This document shows, piece by piece, positions 48,680 to 56,644 of a DNA stretch of 64,000 nucleotides (positions are counted from its first letter, which is position 1; each line of letters opens with the position of its first letter). The position numbers were made by a program, and so were the translations under genes. The stretch comes from an uncultured Phycisphaerales bacterium (GTDB lineage Bacteria; Planctomycetota; Phycisphaerae; WQYP01): contig CAIMWO010000062.1 in NCBI GenBank assembly GCA_903845195.1, forward strand, positions 124,001-188,000. The letters are read 5' to 3'. Under the pieces are notes generated by a model. The model was not told where the DNA came from. It ran no database searches and worked only from the letters and a program-made list of their open reading frames with translations.

Positions 48680-48752
48680 GCAGTAGCAGGTAGTAAGAAG
48701 CAGAAAGACCTAAGGTTGCAGGCAGAGAACTGCCAAAACGTTTGAGGAAAAC

Positions 48753-49244
48753 ATGGCTGATCGCGGTTTTGATAGTGACGAACGTGGCATAGAGTCCTCG
48801 ACCCTCGGCGTGTTTCGTTCCGCCAAGGTGGTCAAGGGCGGCAAGAATTTTGCGTTCGAGGCGCTGGTTGCCGCGGGCGACAAGCAGGGCAACATCGGCA
48901 TCGGTTACGGCAAGGCGAAAGAAGTGCCGGCCGCCGTCGAGAAGGCCACCAAGGATGCCCGCCGCCGCATGGTGAAAGTGTCGTTGACGGGCGGGACCAT
49001 CCCGCACGAAGTAAAGGGCCAGTTCGGCGCCTCGTCGATCATGCTGGTGCCGGCCCGTCCGGGCACGGGCATCAAGGCCGGCCGCTACGTGCGTCCGGTT
49101 CTCGAACTTGCCGGCATCAAGGACATCCTCACCAAGGCCTATGGAAGCAGTAACAAGAAGAACCTGAGCAAGGCGGCACTGGCAGCGCTCGTGAGCCTGC
49201 GAACCAAGCAGGAAATTGAAGAACAGCGCGGAGTTAGCCTCTAA
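48753..49244 (+). CDS. rpsE: Ribosomal protein S5 (uS5)
   Basis: 163 residues. The double-stranded-RNA-binding-like half has FRSAKVVKGGKNFAFEALVA and GNIGIGYGKAKEVPAAVEKA; the second half HEVKGQFGASSIMLVPARPG and GIKAGRYVRPVLELAGI. Near the mRNA entry and decoding fidelity. GAGGA before the ATG. rpmD (L30) is not found between this gene and rplO. Confidence 0.97.
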   Translation: MADRGFDSDERGIESSTLGVFRSAKVVKGGKNFAFEALVAAGDKQGNIGIGYGKAKEVPAAVEKATKDARRRMVKVSLTGGTIPHEVKGQFGASSIMLVPARPGTGIKAGRYVRPVLELAGIKDILTKAYGSSNKKNLSKAALAALVSLRTKQEIEEQRGVSL

Positions 49245-49270
49245 CCGCTGCCACTGATCCCCGATCCCTA
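49245..49270 (+). repeat. CCACTGATCCCCGATCCCTA word
   Basis: Member of the CCCTGATCCCT-like word family between rpsE and rplO. Confidence 0.4.
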
Positions 49271-49282
49271 GGAGTTCGAGTC

Positions 49283-49810
49283 ATGATGATCCATGAAATT
49301 ACCGTCCAGGTGGGCGCGCATAAGAAACGCAAGCGTCTCGGACGTGGCGAGTCTTCCGGTCACGGAAAGACTTCGACCCGCGGCACCAAGGGCGGCGGCG
49401 CCCGCGCCGGCGGCGGCCCGCGTTTCGGAACCGAAGGCGGCCAGTTGCCCCTCTTCCGCCGCATCGCCAAGCGCGGCTTCAATAACAACGCCTTCGCCCA
49501 GCGTTTCTCGATCGTCAACGTCGGCGATCTGGAACAGAATTTTGAAGCCGGCGCCAAGGTTGATGTCGTAGCCCTGATCACCAAAGGCCTGGTCCGCGAT
49601 GAACGCTACCCGGTCAAGATCCTCGGCGATGGCGATTTGACCAAGAAACTTACGGTTGTCGCCGGAAAATTCACCAAGCAGGCGGCAGACAAGATCGGCA
49701 AGGCCGGTGGGTCCATCGAGAAACTGGAACTCGACCGTAACAAGAACAAGGTGAATCCGAAGAACGGCCGCTTCAAGAGCGCCAAGCCGGCCAAGGCCGC
49801 CAAGAAGTAA
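49283..49810 (+). CDS. rplO: Ribosomal protein L15 (uL15)
   Basis: 175 residues, longer than E. coli L15 (144) through a Lys-rich tail. VGAHKKRKRLGRGESSGHGKTSTRGTKG-type basic start (GRGESSGHGKTSTRGTKGGG), GGQLPLFRRIAKRGFNN and FSIVNVGDLEQNF are family hallmarks. AGGAG is 10-14 nt before two adjacent ATG codons (49283, 49286). A terminator-like stem and a new promoter follow, so secY may be separately controlled. Confidence 0.96.
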   Translation: MMIHEITVQVGAHKKRKRLGRGESSGHGKTSTRGTKGGGARAGGGPRFGTEGGQLPLFRRIAKRGFNNNAFAQRFSIVNVGDLEQNFEAGAKVDVVALITKGLVRDERYPVKILGDGDLTKKLTVVAGKFTKQAADKIGKAGGSIEKLELDRNKNKVNPKNGRFKSAKPAKAAKK

Positions 49811-49843
49811 GAATTGCCGGCCGCCCGTTCATGAGACTTCGAG

Positions 49844-49867
49844 CCCCCGGCGTCCCCGGGGGTTTCT
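49844..49867 (+). terminator. Terminator-like stem after rplO
   Basis: CCCCCGG (49844-49850) with CCGGGGG (49856-49862), 5-nt loop, followed by TTTCTC; the U-run is short, so readthrough is likely. Confidence 0.55.
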
Positions 49868-49978
49868 CATTGATGGCGGGATAATGCATCGGGAAACCTT
49901 GCCCGGCACATTGGGCACTGCACGAGAAGTGAGTTTCTTTCCCTGCGGAAACGTTCGTCTCGCGAATGCGGCGAGCAG

Positions 49979-50007
49979 TTGGGTTTAGTTCACCTTTGGA
50001 CTACAAT
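49979..50007 (+). promoter_or_regulatory. Predicted promoter of secY-adk-map
   Basis: TTGGGT (49979-49984), exactly 17 nt, TACAAT (50002-50007), about 54 bases before the secY start. Confidence 0.6.
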
Positions 50008-50060
50008 ATTTGATTCCAGCCGCGGCTGGAGACGACAATTGTTCTTGCCACGAGGGTCCA

Positions 50061-51686
50061 TTGATCAGGAAGATCATCAATATCTTTCGCATCCCGGAGC
50101 TTCGTCTGAAGCTGTTGTTTACGCTGGCGATGCTGTGCGTTTACCGCATCGGCTTCTATATTCCGCTGCCCGGTGTCAACGCGCCGGCGCTAAAAGAAAA
50201 TGCAAAGCAGGCCGCGGATACCGCTTTCGGCGCGCTGTCCAATTACCTGTCGGTGTTTTCCGGCGGCGACCTGGGCCAGTCGACGATCTTCGCCCTGGGC
50301 ATCATGCCCTACATTTCGGCGTCGATCATCCTTCAACTCCTCGGCACCGTGGTGCCCTCAATCGAGAAACTCAAGAAGGAAGGCGAGCCGGGCATCCGCA
50401 AGATCAACGAGTGGACGCGCTATCTGACAGTCGTGATCTGCGTCATTCAAGGCGCGATGACGATGGCCCATCTGACCGGCGCAGACTCCGGCCGGTTACT
50501 CTACGATTCGGCCCGCGGCCCATACATCGGCATGTTCTGGATCATGGGCTTGATCGCCCTGACCGCCGGTTCGGTGTTCTTGATGTGGCTCGGCGAACAG
50601 ATCGATCACTATGGCATCGGCAACGGCATTTCGCTGATCATCACCGCGGGCATTATTTCACGCATGCCCGACGCCATGATTAAGCTCTATGGAATGTCGC
50701 CCTTCAAAGGCGTGCTGGAAAGCTTCTTCGGCGGACTGACGCATGGCGATTTCGCGCAGGTGCGCGACGGTTTCGGATTGATTTCCAAGCAAATGCAATC
50801 GGCCCAGGTGGGCCCCGGCAAGCTGCTTTTCGTGGTCTTTGCCTTTGTCTTCGTCGTGGCCGGTTCGATTTTTCTCACCCAGGCGCAGCGCCGCATTCGC
50901 ATCCAGCAGGCCAAGCACATGCGTGGCCGGCGGGTCTACGGCGGCCAATCGCAGTATCTGCCGTTGCGGGTCAACCACGCCGGCGTCATGCCGATCATTT
51001 TCGCCAGCTCGCTCATGCTGTTCCCGGTGATGATCGTCCGCTGGGTACAAGGCGAGGTTGCCACCTGGGACGCCGCGGCGCGGGCCGCGACCCACGCAAC
51101 TACGGCGGTACATCCCTGGGCCATCAACACCGCGAATTTCTTCGCGCAGCACTTCAACTATGGCAGCTATTTCTATGAAGTGTTCTACTGCGTCATGATC
51201 TTCTTCTTCTCGTACTTCTGGAACACGGTGCAGTTCCAGCCCAAGGAAATGGCCAATCAGTTGCGCGACTACGGATCGTTCATTCCGGGCCTGCGTCCGG
51301 GCAAGCGAACGGCCGATTACCTGGAAAACGTGATGTCGCGCATCACCTACGTCGGCGCCGGCTTCCTGTGCGTCATCGCGATCGTTCCCTCGATTGTGGC
51401 GTCGCAGATGCTCGGCGGAACTTCCGATGCGTTTCAGATTTCCCAGTTCCTCGGCGGCACCGGCCTGCTGATCGTCATCAGCGTGATGCTCGACCTCGTC
51501 AACCGCATTGAGGCAAACCTGATCATGCGGAACTACGGCGGATTCCTTGAAGGCGGCGGCGGTGGCAGCGGCGGAGGAGGCGGCGGCGCCAAGATTCGCC
51601 GTCCCAAGGGAGGACCGGTCCGCGGTCCCGAGCAACCCCAGCCCGCCGCATATGACACGGACAAGCCCAGAGGGTTACCGGCATGA
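50061..51686 (+). CDS. secY: Preprotein translocase subunit SecY
   Basis: 541 residues from a TTG start at 50061 (CGAGGG 6 nt upstream); the frame opens at a TTG at 50010 without a ribosome site. Ten membrane spans typical of SecY: LRLKLLFTLAMLCVYRIGFY, FALGIMPYISASIILQLLG, GEPGIRKINEWTRYLTVV, LGEQIDHYGIGNGISLII, and NTVQFQPKEMANQLRDYG. It is longer than E. coli SecY (443), with an expanded loop near residues 200-270 and a Gly-rich C-terminal tail (EGGGGGSGGGGGGAK). Its TGA overlaps the adk ATG. Confidence 0.96.
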   Translation: MIRKIINIFRIPELRLKLLFTLAMLCVYRIGFYIPLPGVNAPALKENAKQAADTAFGALSNYLSVFSGGDLGQSTIFALGIMPYISASIILQLLGTVVPSIEKLKKEGEPGIRKINEWTRYLTVVICVIQGAMTMAHLTGADSGRLLYDSARGPYIGMFWIMGLIALTAGSVFLMWLGEQIDHYGIGNGISLIITAGIISRMPDAMIKLYGMSPFKGVLESFFGGLTHGDFAQVRDGFGLISKQMQSAQVGPGKLLFVVFAFVFVVAGSIFLTQAQRRIRIQQAKHMRGRRVYGGQSQYLPLRVNHAGVMPIIFASSLMLFPVMIVRWVQGEVATWDAAARAATHATTAVHPWAINTANFFAQHFNYGSYFYEVFYCVMIFFFSYFWNTVQFQPKEMANQLRDYGSFIPGLRPGKRTADYLENVMSRITYVGAGFLCVIAIVPSIVASQMLGGTSDAFQISQFLGGTGLLIVISVMLDLVNRIEANLIMRNYGGFLEGGGGGSGGGGGGAKIRRPKGGPVRGPEQPQPAAYDTDKPRGLPA

Positions 51687-52336
51687 GGATCGCCCTCCTG
51701 GGGCCCCCCGGCTCCGGAAAAGGTACCCAGGCGCAACGGATCTGCGAAGCGTTTGACCTGGTGCACCTGGCCAGCGGCGATATCCTTCGCGCTGAAAAAG
51801 CCTCCGGTTCGCCCTTGGGAAACCAGATCCGAGACTTCATCGACAACGGCCTTCTGGTCCCCGATGACCTCATGGTCGAGTTGATGCGGCAGAAAATTCT
51901 GGACCTCAAGAAAGGCTTCGTCCTCGATGGCTTCCCGCGGACGCTGCCCCAGGCCCAGACGCTCAACCGGATGCTTTTCGAAGCCGATCGCCCGCTGATG
52001 CTGGTGCTCAACTTCGTGGTGAATCCCAAGGCCCTCTCGCGACGGTTCGAGGGACGCCGGGTTTGTCCGGTGTGCCTGTCGGTGTATCACATCGACTCGC
52101 TGCCGCCGCAGAACCCCGGGATTTGCGATCTCGACGGCGCCAAGCTCATCATTCGCGAGGATGATCGGCCGGAAGTCGTCCAGAAGCGGATCGCGACCTA
52201 TCAGGAAACGATGGCCCCACTGATCGCGTATTACGCTCAGTTGGGCAATTTCAAAACTGTCGACACGAGCAGTTCGATCGACGATGTGACCCATGCCGTG
52301 CTGGAAAAGATCCGGCGGCATTTTGAGGACGAGTAA
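51683..52336 (+). CDS. adk: Adenylate kinase
   Basis: 217 residues. P-loop GPPGSGKGTQ; NMP-binding region HLASGDILRAEKASGS; LVLDGFPRTLPQAQ; LID domain RRVCPVCLSVYH with GICDLDGAKL. The LID thus has Cys-x2-Cys and Cys-x2-Asp, the zinc set of Bacillus Adk. It balances AMP, ADP and ATP. The ATGA overlap with secY implies translational coupling, as in many spc operons. Confidence 0.97.
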   Translation: MRIALLGPPGSGKGTQAQRICEAFDLVHLASGDILRAEKASGSPLGNQIRDFIDNGLLVPDDLMVELMRQKILDLKKGFVLDGFPRTLPQAQTLNRMLFEADRPLMLVLNFVVNPKALSRRFEGRRVCPVCLSVYHIDSLPPQNPGICDLDGAKLIIREDDRPEVVQKRIATYQETMAPLIAYYAQLGNFKTVDTSSSIDDVTHAVLEKIRRHFEDE

Positions 52337-52420
52337 CTGGCCAGTAGCCAGTGGTCAGTTGTCAGTGGCCCCAGTAGGGCCTTACGACAACTGACCACCG
52401 ACAATTGACCACTGACAACG
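52337..52420. repeat. TCAGTGGTCAGT-family repeat with inverted arms
   Basis: The left part (52337-52371) has CCAGTGGTCAGTTGTCAGTG; the right part (52386-52420) carries the reverse words CAACTGACCACCGACAATTG and ACCACTGACAAC. The arms can fold on each other. It fills the adk-map gap. Confidence 0.8.
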
Positions 52421-52424
52421 AACT

Positions 52425-53207
52425 ATGAAGATCAGTCTTAAATCACGGCGGGACCTTGAGTTAATGCGTGCTGCAGGCCGCGTCGTATTCCGGGCTCTCT
52501 CCCGGGCCCGTGAAATGGCCCGTCCCGGCATGACGACACTTGAATTAGATCGCGTTGTGTACGATACTTACACGTCTGCTGGCGGGCACGGTCTGTTCCA
52601 ATGGTACCCCACTTACGAGCCAGGCAAAGGCTTTCCGGGGAACACCTGCATCAGCGTGAACGACGAAGTCGTCCATGGCATCCCGGGCGACCGGGTGCTC
52701 AAGGATGGCGATGTCGTCAGCGTCGATTGCGGCATTCAGCTCGGCGGCTACTGCGGCGATTCGGCCATCACCATTCCGATCGGCCAAGTCTCGCCCGAAT
52801 GCGAGAAGCTTTGCCGGGTCACGGAAGAGACCTTGGCCCTGGCGATCCGAGAAGTACGACCAGGACGGCGGTGGACGGATGTGGCCGCCAAAATGCAGGA
52901 GCACGTCGAAAAAAACGGCTTCTCCTGCGTGCGTGAATTTGTCGGCCACGGCATCGGCGTAAAGATGCACGAAGACCCGAAAGTTCCCAACTTCGTTTCG
53001 GATGATTTCCGGAAGAAGGGGGATTTTTATTTGCAGCCGGGTATGACCTTGGCGATCGAACCGATGGTGATCGCCGGCCAATGCGACGTGGTAGTCCTCG
53101 ATGACGGTTGGACCGTGGTGACCAAAGACAGCACCCCGGCGGCACACTCGGAACATACAATTGCCGTGACCGCGACCGGTTGCGACGTGTTGACGGACGG
53201 AAGATAG
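52425..53207 (+). CDS. map: Methionine aminopeptidase, type I
   Basis: 260 residues. The five metal ligands are visible: Asp in VSVDCGIQLGG, Asp in YCGDSAIT, His in GHGIGVKMHEDP, Glu in LAIEPMVI and Glu in HSEHTIAVT. Removes the initiator Met from nascent proteins. The ATG is preceded directly by repeat sequence (ACTGACAACGAACT), with no strong Shine-Dalgarno. Standard position after adk. Confidence 0.97.
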   Translation: MKISLKSRRDLELMRAAGRVVFRALSRAREMARPGMTTLELDRVVYDTYTSAGGHGLFQWYPTYEPGKGFPGNTCISVNDEVVHGIPGDRVLKDGDVVSVDCGIQLGGYCGDSAITIPIGQVSPECEKLCRVTEETLALAIREVRPGRRWTDVAAKMQEHVEKNGFSCVREFVGHGIGVKMHEDPKVPNFVSDDFRKKGDFYLQPGMTLAIEPMVIAGQCDVVVLDDGWTVVTKDSTPAAHSEHTIAVTATGCDVLTDGR

Positions 53208-53211
53208 ACGA

Positions 53212-53272
53212 GTGGTTGTCAGTGTTCAGTTGTCAGTTTCTGAAATGGAACGGCCAACTGACCACTGGGAAC
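53212..53272. repeat. TCAGTGGTCAGT-family repeat with inverted arms
   Basis: GTTGTCAGTGTTCAGTTGTC followed by an A/T-rich middle and GGCCAACTGACCACTGGG; lies in the map-infA gap. Confidence 0.8.
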
Positions 53273-53295
53273 GATAACAATGAGCAGAGGAAAAC

Positions 53296-53511
53296 ATGCC
53301 CAAGGCTGATGCGATAAGACTCGAGGCGATCGTGCAGGAATCCCTGCCGAACGCGATGTTCCGCGTGAAGCTCGAGAACGGGCATATTCTGCTGGCTCAC
53401 GTCTCCGGAAAGATGCGTATGAACTTCATTCGCATTCTGCCGGGCGACCGCGTAACGGTCGAGATGAGCCCCTACGATTTGGCCCGTGGCCGGATTGTGA
53501 TGCGCAGCTAG
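53296..53511 (+). CDS. infA: Translation initiation factor IF-1
   Basis: 71 residues, the normal length. An S1-like OB fold: [58 protein letters not shown]. It occupies the 30S A site during initiation. GAGGAAA precedes the ATG. Its place between map and rpmJ is the common order. Confidence 0.97.
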   Translation: MPKADAIRLEAIVQESLPNAMFRVKLENGHILLAHVSGKMRMNFIRILPGDRVTVEMSPYDLARGRIVMRS

Positions 53512-53637
53512 TCTGCCACCCGAAACTGAATATTTGTTGCCGCGATATACCGAGCTGCTGACATAAAATAAGAACCCAAACCTAATCGGCGTATCGAAAA
53601 CGGTGTTGTCAGCAGATTGGAACCGGGAGTGTAAATC

Positions 53638-53754
53638 GTGAAAGTCCGTTCATCCGTGAAGCGTATTTGTGAGCACTGCGTCGTCGTTCGCCGTAACGGC
53701 GTCCTCCGCGTAATCTGCAAAGCCAATCCCCGCCACAAACAGCGGCAGGGATAA
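53638..53754 (+). CDS. rpmJ: Ribosomal protein L36 (bL36)
   Basis: A 38-residue protein from a GTG start: [14 protein letters not shown], then [20 protein letters not shown] and QRQG. The zinc set Cys-x2-Cys..Cys..His (CEHC, IC, RHK) of the C-plus form is intact. GGGAG lies upstream. It is too short for a typical ORF filter. It stands between infA and rpsM as usual. Confidence 0.95.
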   Translation: MKVRSSVKRICEHCVVVRRNGVLRVICKANPRHKQRQG

Positions 53755-53898
53755 CCCGGAACGATGAATGCGGAAATCGGCGTCACCGAATTTCATCGTT
53801 CATCGTTCTTCGTTCAGCGTTTTTGACATTTTTGGTCTGATGCACGAACCCGGCACATCGCCGCTCACGTGATTCTGGCCGCTACTCAGGAGTTTCTT

Positions 53899-54285
53899 AT
53901 GCCCCGTATCGCCGGTATCGACATTCCCCTCGAAAAACAGATTCGGATCAGTCTCCGTTACATTTTCGGGATCGGACCCGTCAATGCGATGGACATCCTT
54001 CGCGAAGCGAACATCGATCCGAACAAGAAGTCCAATGCCCTCAATGAAGACGAGGTCGGCCGCATCGTGAACATCATCGACCGCGCCTACGTGGTCGAGG
54101 GTGCTCTCCGCCGGCAGATTCAGCAGAACGTGCAGCGGCTCAAGGATATCGGCAGCTATCGCGGCAGCCGTCACCGCCGCAACCTGCCCGTCCGCGGCCA
54201 GCGTACCCGTTCGAACGCCCGTACCCGCAAGGGACCGCGTAAGACCGTCGCCGGTAAGAAGGGCGTGAAAGAACTCGGTGGATAA
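53899..54285 (+). CDS. rpsM: Ribosomal protein S13 (uS13)
   Basis: 128 residues. [39 protein letters not shown], and the basic C-terminus [20 protein letters not shown] with [12 protein letters not shown]. 30S head, bridges to 50S. ATG 53899 follows AGGAG; the upstream 53869 start has none. Confidence 0.97.
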   Translation: MPRIAGIDIPLEKQIRISLRYIFGIGPVNAMDILREANIDPNKKSNALNEDEVGRIVNIIDRAYVVEGALRRQIQQNVQRLKDIGSYRGSRHRRNLPVRGQRTRSNARTRKGPRKTVAGKKGVKELGG

Positions 54286-54447
54286 TAGCTAGTGTTCCCT
54301 GGTTCCTGTTTCAAGCTCCGTGCATCAGCGCGGCTCAAGAACTGAATCACGGGCCACGTAACGCGAATCACGATTTTTGGGTCAGGACTAGCCGTACTTG
54401 TTGTATGGCCGAATCCGTGAACAGCCCGTCATAGGAAAGGTAGACAC

Positions 54448-54825
54448 ATGGCGAAAGCCAAAAAGAAAGTTCGAAAGAATGTCATCAAGGGGATCGCCCA
54501 CATCAAGGCATCCTTCAACAACACGCAGGTGACCATCACCGACGTCAACGGCGAAACCCTCGCCTGGGACTCGGCCGGTACCGTCGGCTTCAAGGGCGCC
54601 CGCAAGAGCACGCCGTTCGCCGCCACCCGCGCCGCGGAAAACTGTGCGTCCAAGGCCAAGAAATACGGCCTGCAGGAAGTCGAAGTTCGCGTGAAGGGCC
54701 CCGGCTCCGGCCGCGAATCCGCCATCACCGCACTGCAGAACAGCGGCCTCAAGATCACCGCTATTGAAGACAATACTCCGCTTCCCCACAACGGCTGCCG
54801 TCCGCCGAAGAAGCGCCGCGTTTAA
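54448..54825 (+). CDS. rpsK: Ribosomal protein S11 (uS11)
   Basis: 125 residues. [40 protein letters not shown], and the end [13 protein letters not shown]. It lies on the 30S platform. AGGAAAG precedes the ATG. rpsD (S4), often next, is absent; the following gap holds a repeat and rpoA. Confidence 0.97.
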   Translation: MAKAKKKVRKNVIKGIAHIKASFNNTQVTITDVNGETLAWDSAGTVGFKGARKSTPFAATRAAENCASKAKKYGLQEVEVRVKGPGSGRESAITALQNSGLKITAIEDNTPLPHNGCRPPKKRRV

Positions 54826-54836
54826 TCGTATCGGCC

Positions 54837-54910
54837 GTGGTCAGTGGTCTGTTGTCTGATATGACAGCGGACCGTTAGTTCTGACCACTGGCCACTGACT
54901 ACTGACCACT
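54837..54910. repeat. TCAGTGGTCAGT-family repeat with inverted arms
   Basis: GTGGTCAGTGGTCTGTTGTC on the left, ATGACAGC in the middle, and TCTGACCACTGGCCACTGAC-type words on the right, between rpsK and rpoA. Confidence 0.8.
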
Positions 54911-54979
54911 AATTCCGTCCGTGTGACAGATGCTCTTGTGAGCGATAATCCGCGGGCGAAACATTTTGGAGGAAATCTC

Positions 54980-55999
54980 ATGCGTATTCGTTGGCGCGGG
55001 CTTGAATTGCCCACCCGGGTTGAAGCCGACCAGGCCGCTCTCTCGGCCACCTACGGCAAGTTCATCGTCGAACCGTTTGAACGCGGCTTCGGCACCACCG
55101 TCGGAAACTCCCTCCGCCGCATCCTTCTTTCGTCGCTCGAAGGCGCCGCCCCGATCTCCGTCAAGATCGCCGGCGTCGAACACGAGTTCGCCCAGATCGA
55201 AGGCGTTATGGAAGATGTCACCGACATCATCCTCAACATCAAGTCGGTCATCATCTCCATGGAAGGCGATATGCCCAAGACCCTCTCGGTCACCAAGAAG
55301 GGTCCGGGCGTGGTTACCGGCGGCGATCTCACCGGCGATGCCTCGATCACCATCCACAACAAGAACCAGGTCATTGCCACGCTCACCAGCGACAAAGAGT
55401 TCACCATGGAACTCGAAATTCGCAAGGGCCGCGGCTTCGTGACCGCCCTGGAAAACACGCCCGAGGAGCAGATCATCGGCGTCATTCCGATCGATTCGGT
55501 TTACTCGCCCGTCACCCGCGTTCGCTACAAGACCGAAGACACCCGCGTCGGCCAGAAGACCAACTACGATCGCCTGATCATTGAGATCTGGACCAACGGC
55601 ACCGTGTCTCCCGAGATGGCGCTCGTCGAAGCGGCGAAGATTCTGCGTAAGCACCTCAACGCGTTTGTTCAGTATTTCGAGCCGGGTGAGAACCTGGATG
55701 CCGAACTTCCTGAACGCGAGGAAGTCGCCACCCCCCAGATGAACGAAGAGCTGCAGGGCAAGTTGAATCAGCCCATCAGCACGATGGATCTTTCCGTCCG
55801 CGCCAGCAACTGCCTGGAATCGGCGAAGATTCATACCGTTGGCGATCTGGCCAAGATGACCGAATCCGATCTGCTGAAGGTCCGTTCCTTCGGCAAGACT
55901 TCGCTGCGTGAAGTGAAGCGCAAGCTTCAGGACCTGGGCCTTTCGCTGAGCATGACCATCGGCGCTCCCGCCGATGCCGCTGCCCAGACGTCGGCTTGA
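54980..55999 (+). CDS. rpoA: DNA-directed RNA polymerase subunit alpha
   Basis: 339 residues. N-terminal domain: FIVEPFERGFGTTVGNSLRR and LSSLEGAAPISVKI, with KTLSVTKKGPGVVTGGDL, then EALVEAAKILRKHL-type segment (EMALVEAAKILRKHLNAF). C-terminal domain: MDLSVRASNCLESAKIHTVG and FGKTSLREVKRKLQDLG, keeping the DNA-contact Arg and Asn. ATG 54980 follows GGAGG; the ORF opens upstream at 54923 without one. Note the standalone double alpha-CTD protein at 30912. Confidence 0.98.
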   Translation: MRIRWRGLELPTRVEADQAALSATYGKFIVEPFERGFGTTVGNSLRRILLSSLEGAAPISVKIAGVEHEFAQIEGVMEDVTDIILNIKSVIISMEGDMPKTLSVTKKGPGVVTGGDLTGDASITIHNKNQVIATLTSDKEFTMELEIRKGRGFVTALENTPEEQIIGVIPIDSVYSPVTRVRYKTEDTRVGQKTNYDRLIIEIWTNGTVSPEMALVEAAKILRKHLNAFVQYFEPGENLDAELPEREEVATPQMNEELQGKLNQPISTMDLSVRASNCLESAKIHTVGDLAKMTESDLLKVRSFGKTSLREVKRKLQDLGLSLSMTIGAPADAAAQTSA

Positions 56000-56037
56000 T
56001 ATTGATCACAAGAGGCCCGGAGCCAATTTCTGGCCCC

Positions 56038-56063
56038 GGGCCCCTGACCCCTTACCCCCAAAG
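56038..56063 (+). repeat. GGGCCCCTGACCCCTTACCCCC word
   Basis: CCCTGACCCCT-family word between rpoA and rplQ. Confidence 0.45.
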
Positions 56064-56070
56064 GTGAACC

Positions 56071-56538
56071 ATGCGTCACAGAGTAGTCGGGCGTCGCCTG
56101 TCGGTAACGCCTTCACATCGTAAAGCCATCTTGCGAAACCTTGCCCAGTCGCTCATCGAGCACGGCGAGATCAAGACCACGCTTCCCAAGGCCAAGGAAC
56201 TCGTCCGGTTCGTTGAGCCGCTGATCACGCAGGCCAAGAAAGGCACGCTCCACGCTCGCCGCCTGGTGATTTCGCGCCTCAATGATCGCCTGATGACCGA
56301 TCCGGGCGATCAGGATTTGCTGCAGGATGACACCGTCGTCCAGAAGCTCTTCAAGGATATCGCGCCGAAGTTCGCCGATCGCAACGGCGGCTACACCCGC
56401 ATCGTCAAGACGTCCCAGTGGCGTATCGGCGACGCCGGCGATTGGGTGATCGTGCAGCTCGTCGGCATCGCCAAGGTCCAGACCAAGGCCCCCGCCAAGA
56501 AGAAGAAGGGCAAAAAAGAACCCACCCCGACGGCCTGA
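56071..56538 (+). CDS. rplQ: Ribosomal protein L17 (bL17)
   Basis: 155 residues, longer than E. coli L17 (127) through a Lys/Ala-rich tail. RHRVVGRRLSVTPSHRKAIL, NLAQSLIEHGEIKTTLPKAK, and NGGYTRIVKTSQWRIGDAGD are conserved. AAAGGTG precedes the ATG. Last gene of the ribosomal run; followed by a terminator. Confidence 0.96.
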   Translation: MRHRVVGRRLSVTPSHRKAILRNLAQSLIEHGEIKTTLPKAKELVRFVEPLITQAKKGTLHARRLVISRLNDRLMTDPGDQDLLQDDTVVQKLFKDIAPKFADRNGGYTRIVKTSQWRIGDAGDWVIVQLVGIAKVQTKAPAKKKKGKKEPTPTA

Positions 56539-56565
56539 GCCCTGTTCCGTAACATCGATTTCGAA

Positions 56566-56600
56566 AGCCCCGTGCGTAACCCGCGCGGGGCTTTTTGTTT
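56566..56600 (+). terminator. Terminator of the rpoA-rplQ operon
   Basis: Stem AGCCCCG (56566-56572) with CGGGGCT (56586-56592), with TGCG/CGCG extension, then TTTTTGTTT. Confidence 0.92.
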
Positions 56601-56632
56601 GATCCCGCCGTGTCTTCGTGCCGTCGTGGTTC

Positions 56633-56638
56633 TATAAT
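56633..56638 (+). promoter_or_regulatory. -10 box of uvrB (likely leaderless)
   Basis: A perfect TATAAT lies 6 nt before the uvrB ATG, so transcription should begin at or next to the ATG. No clear -35 box. Confidence 0.6.
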
Positions 56639-56644
56639 CCTCTC

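Noticed and set aside
49245-49282. A missed rpmD (L30) gene between rpsE and rplO
   Set aside because: Only 38 bases separate the genes.
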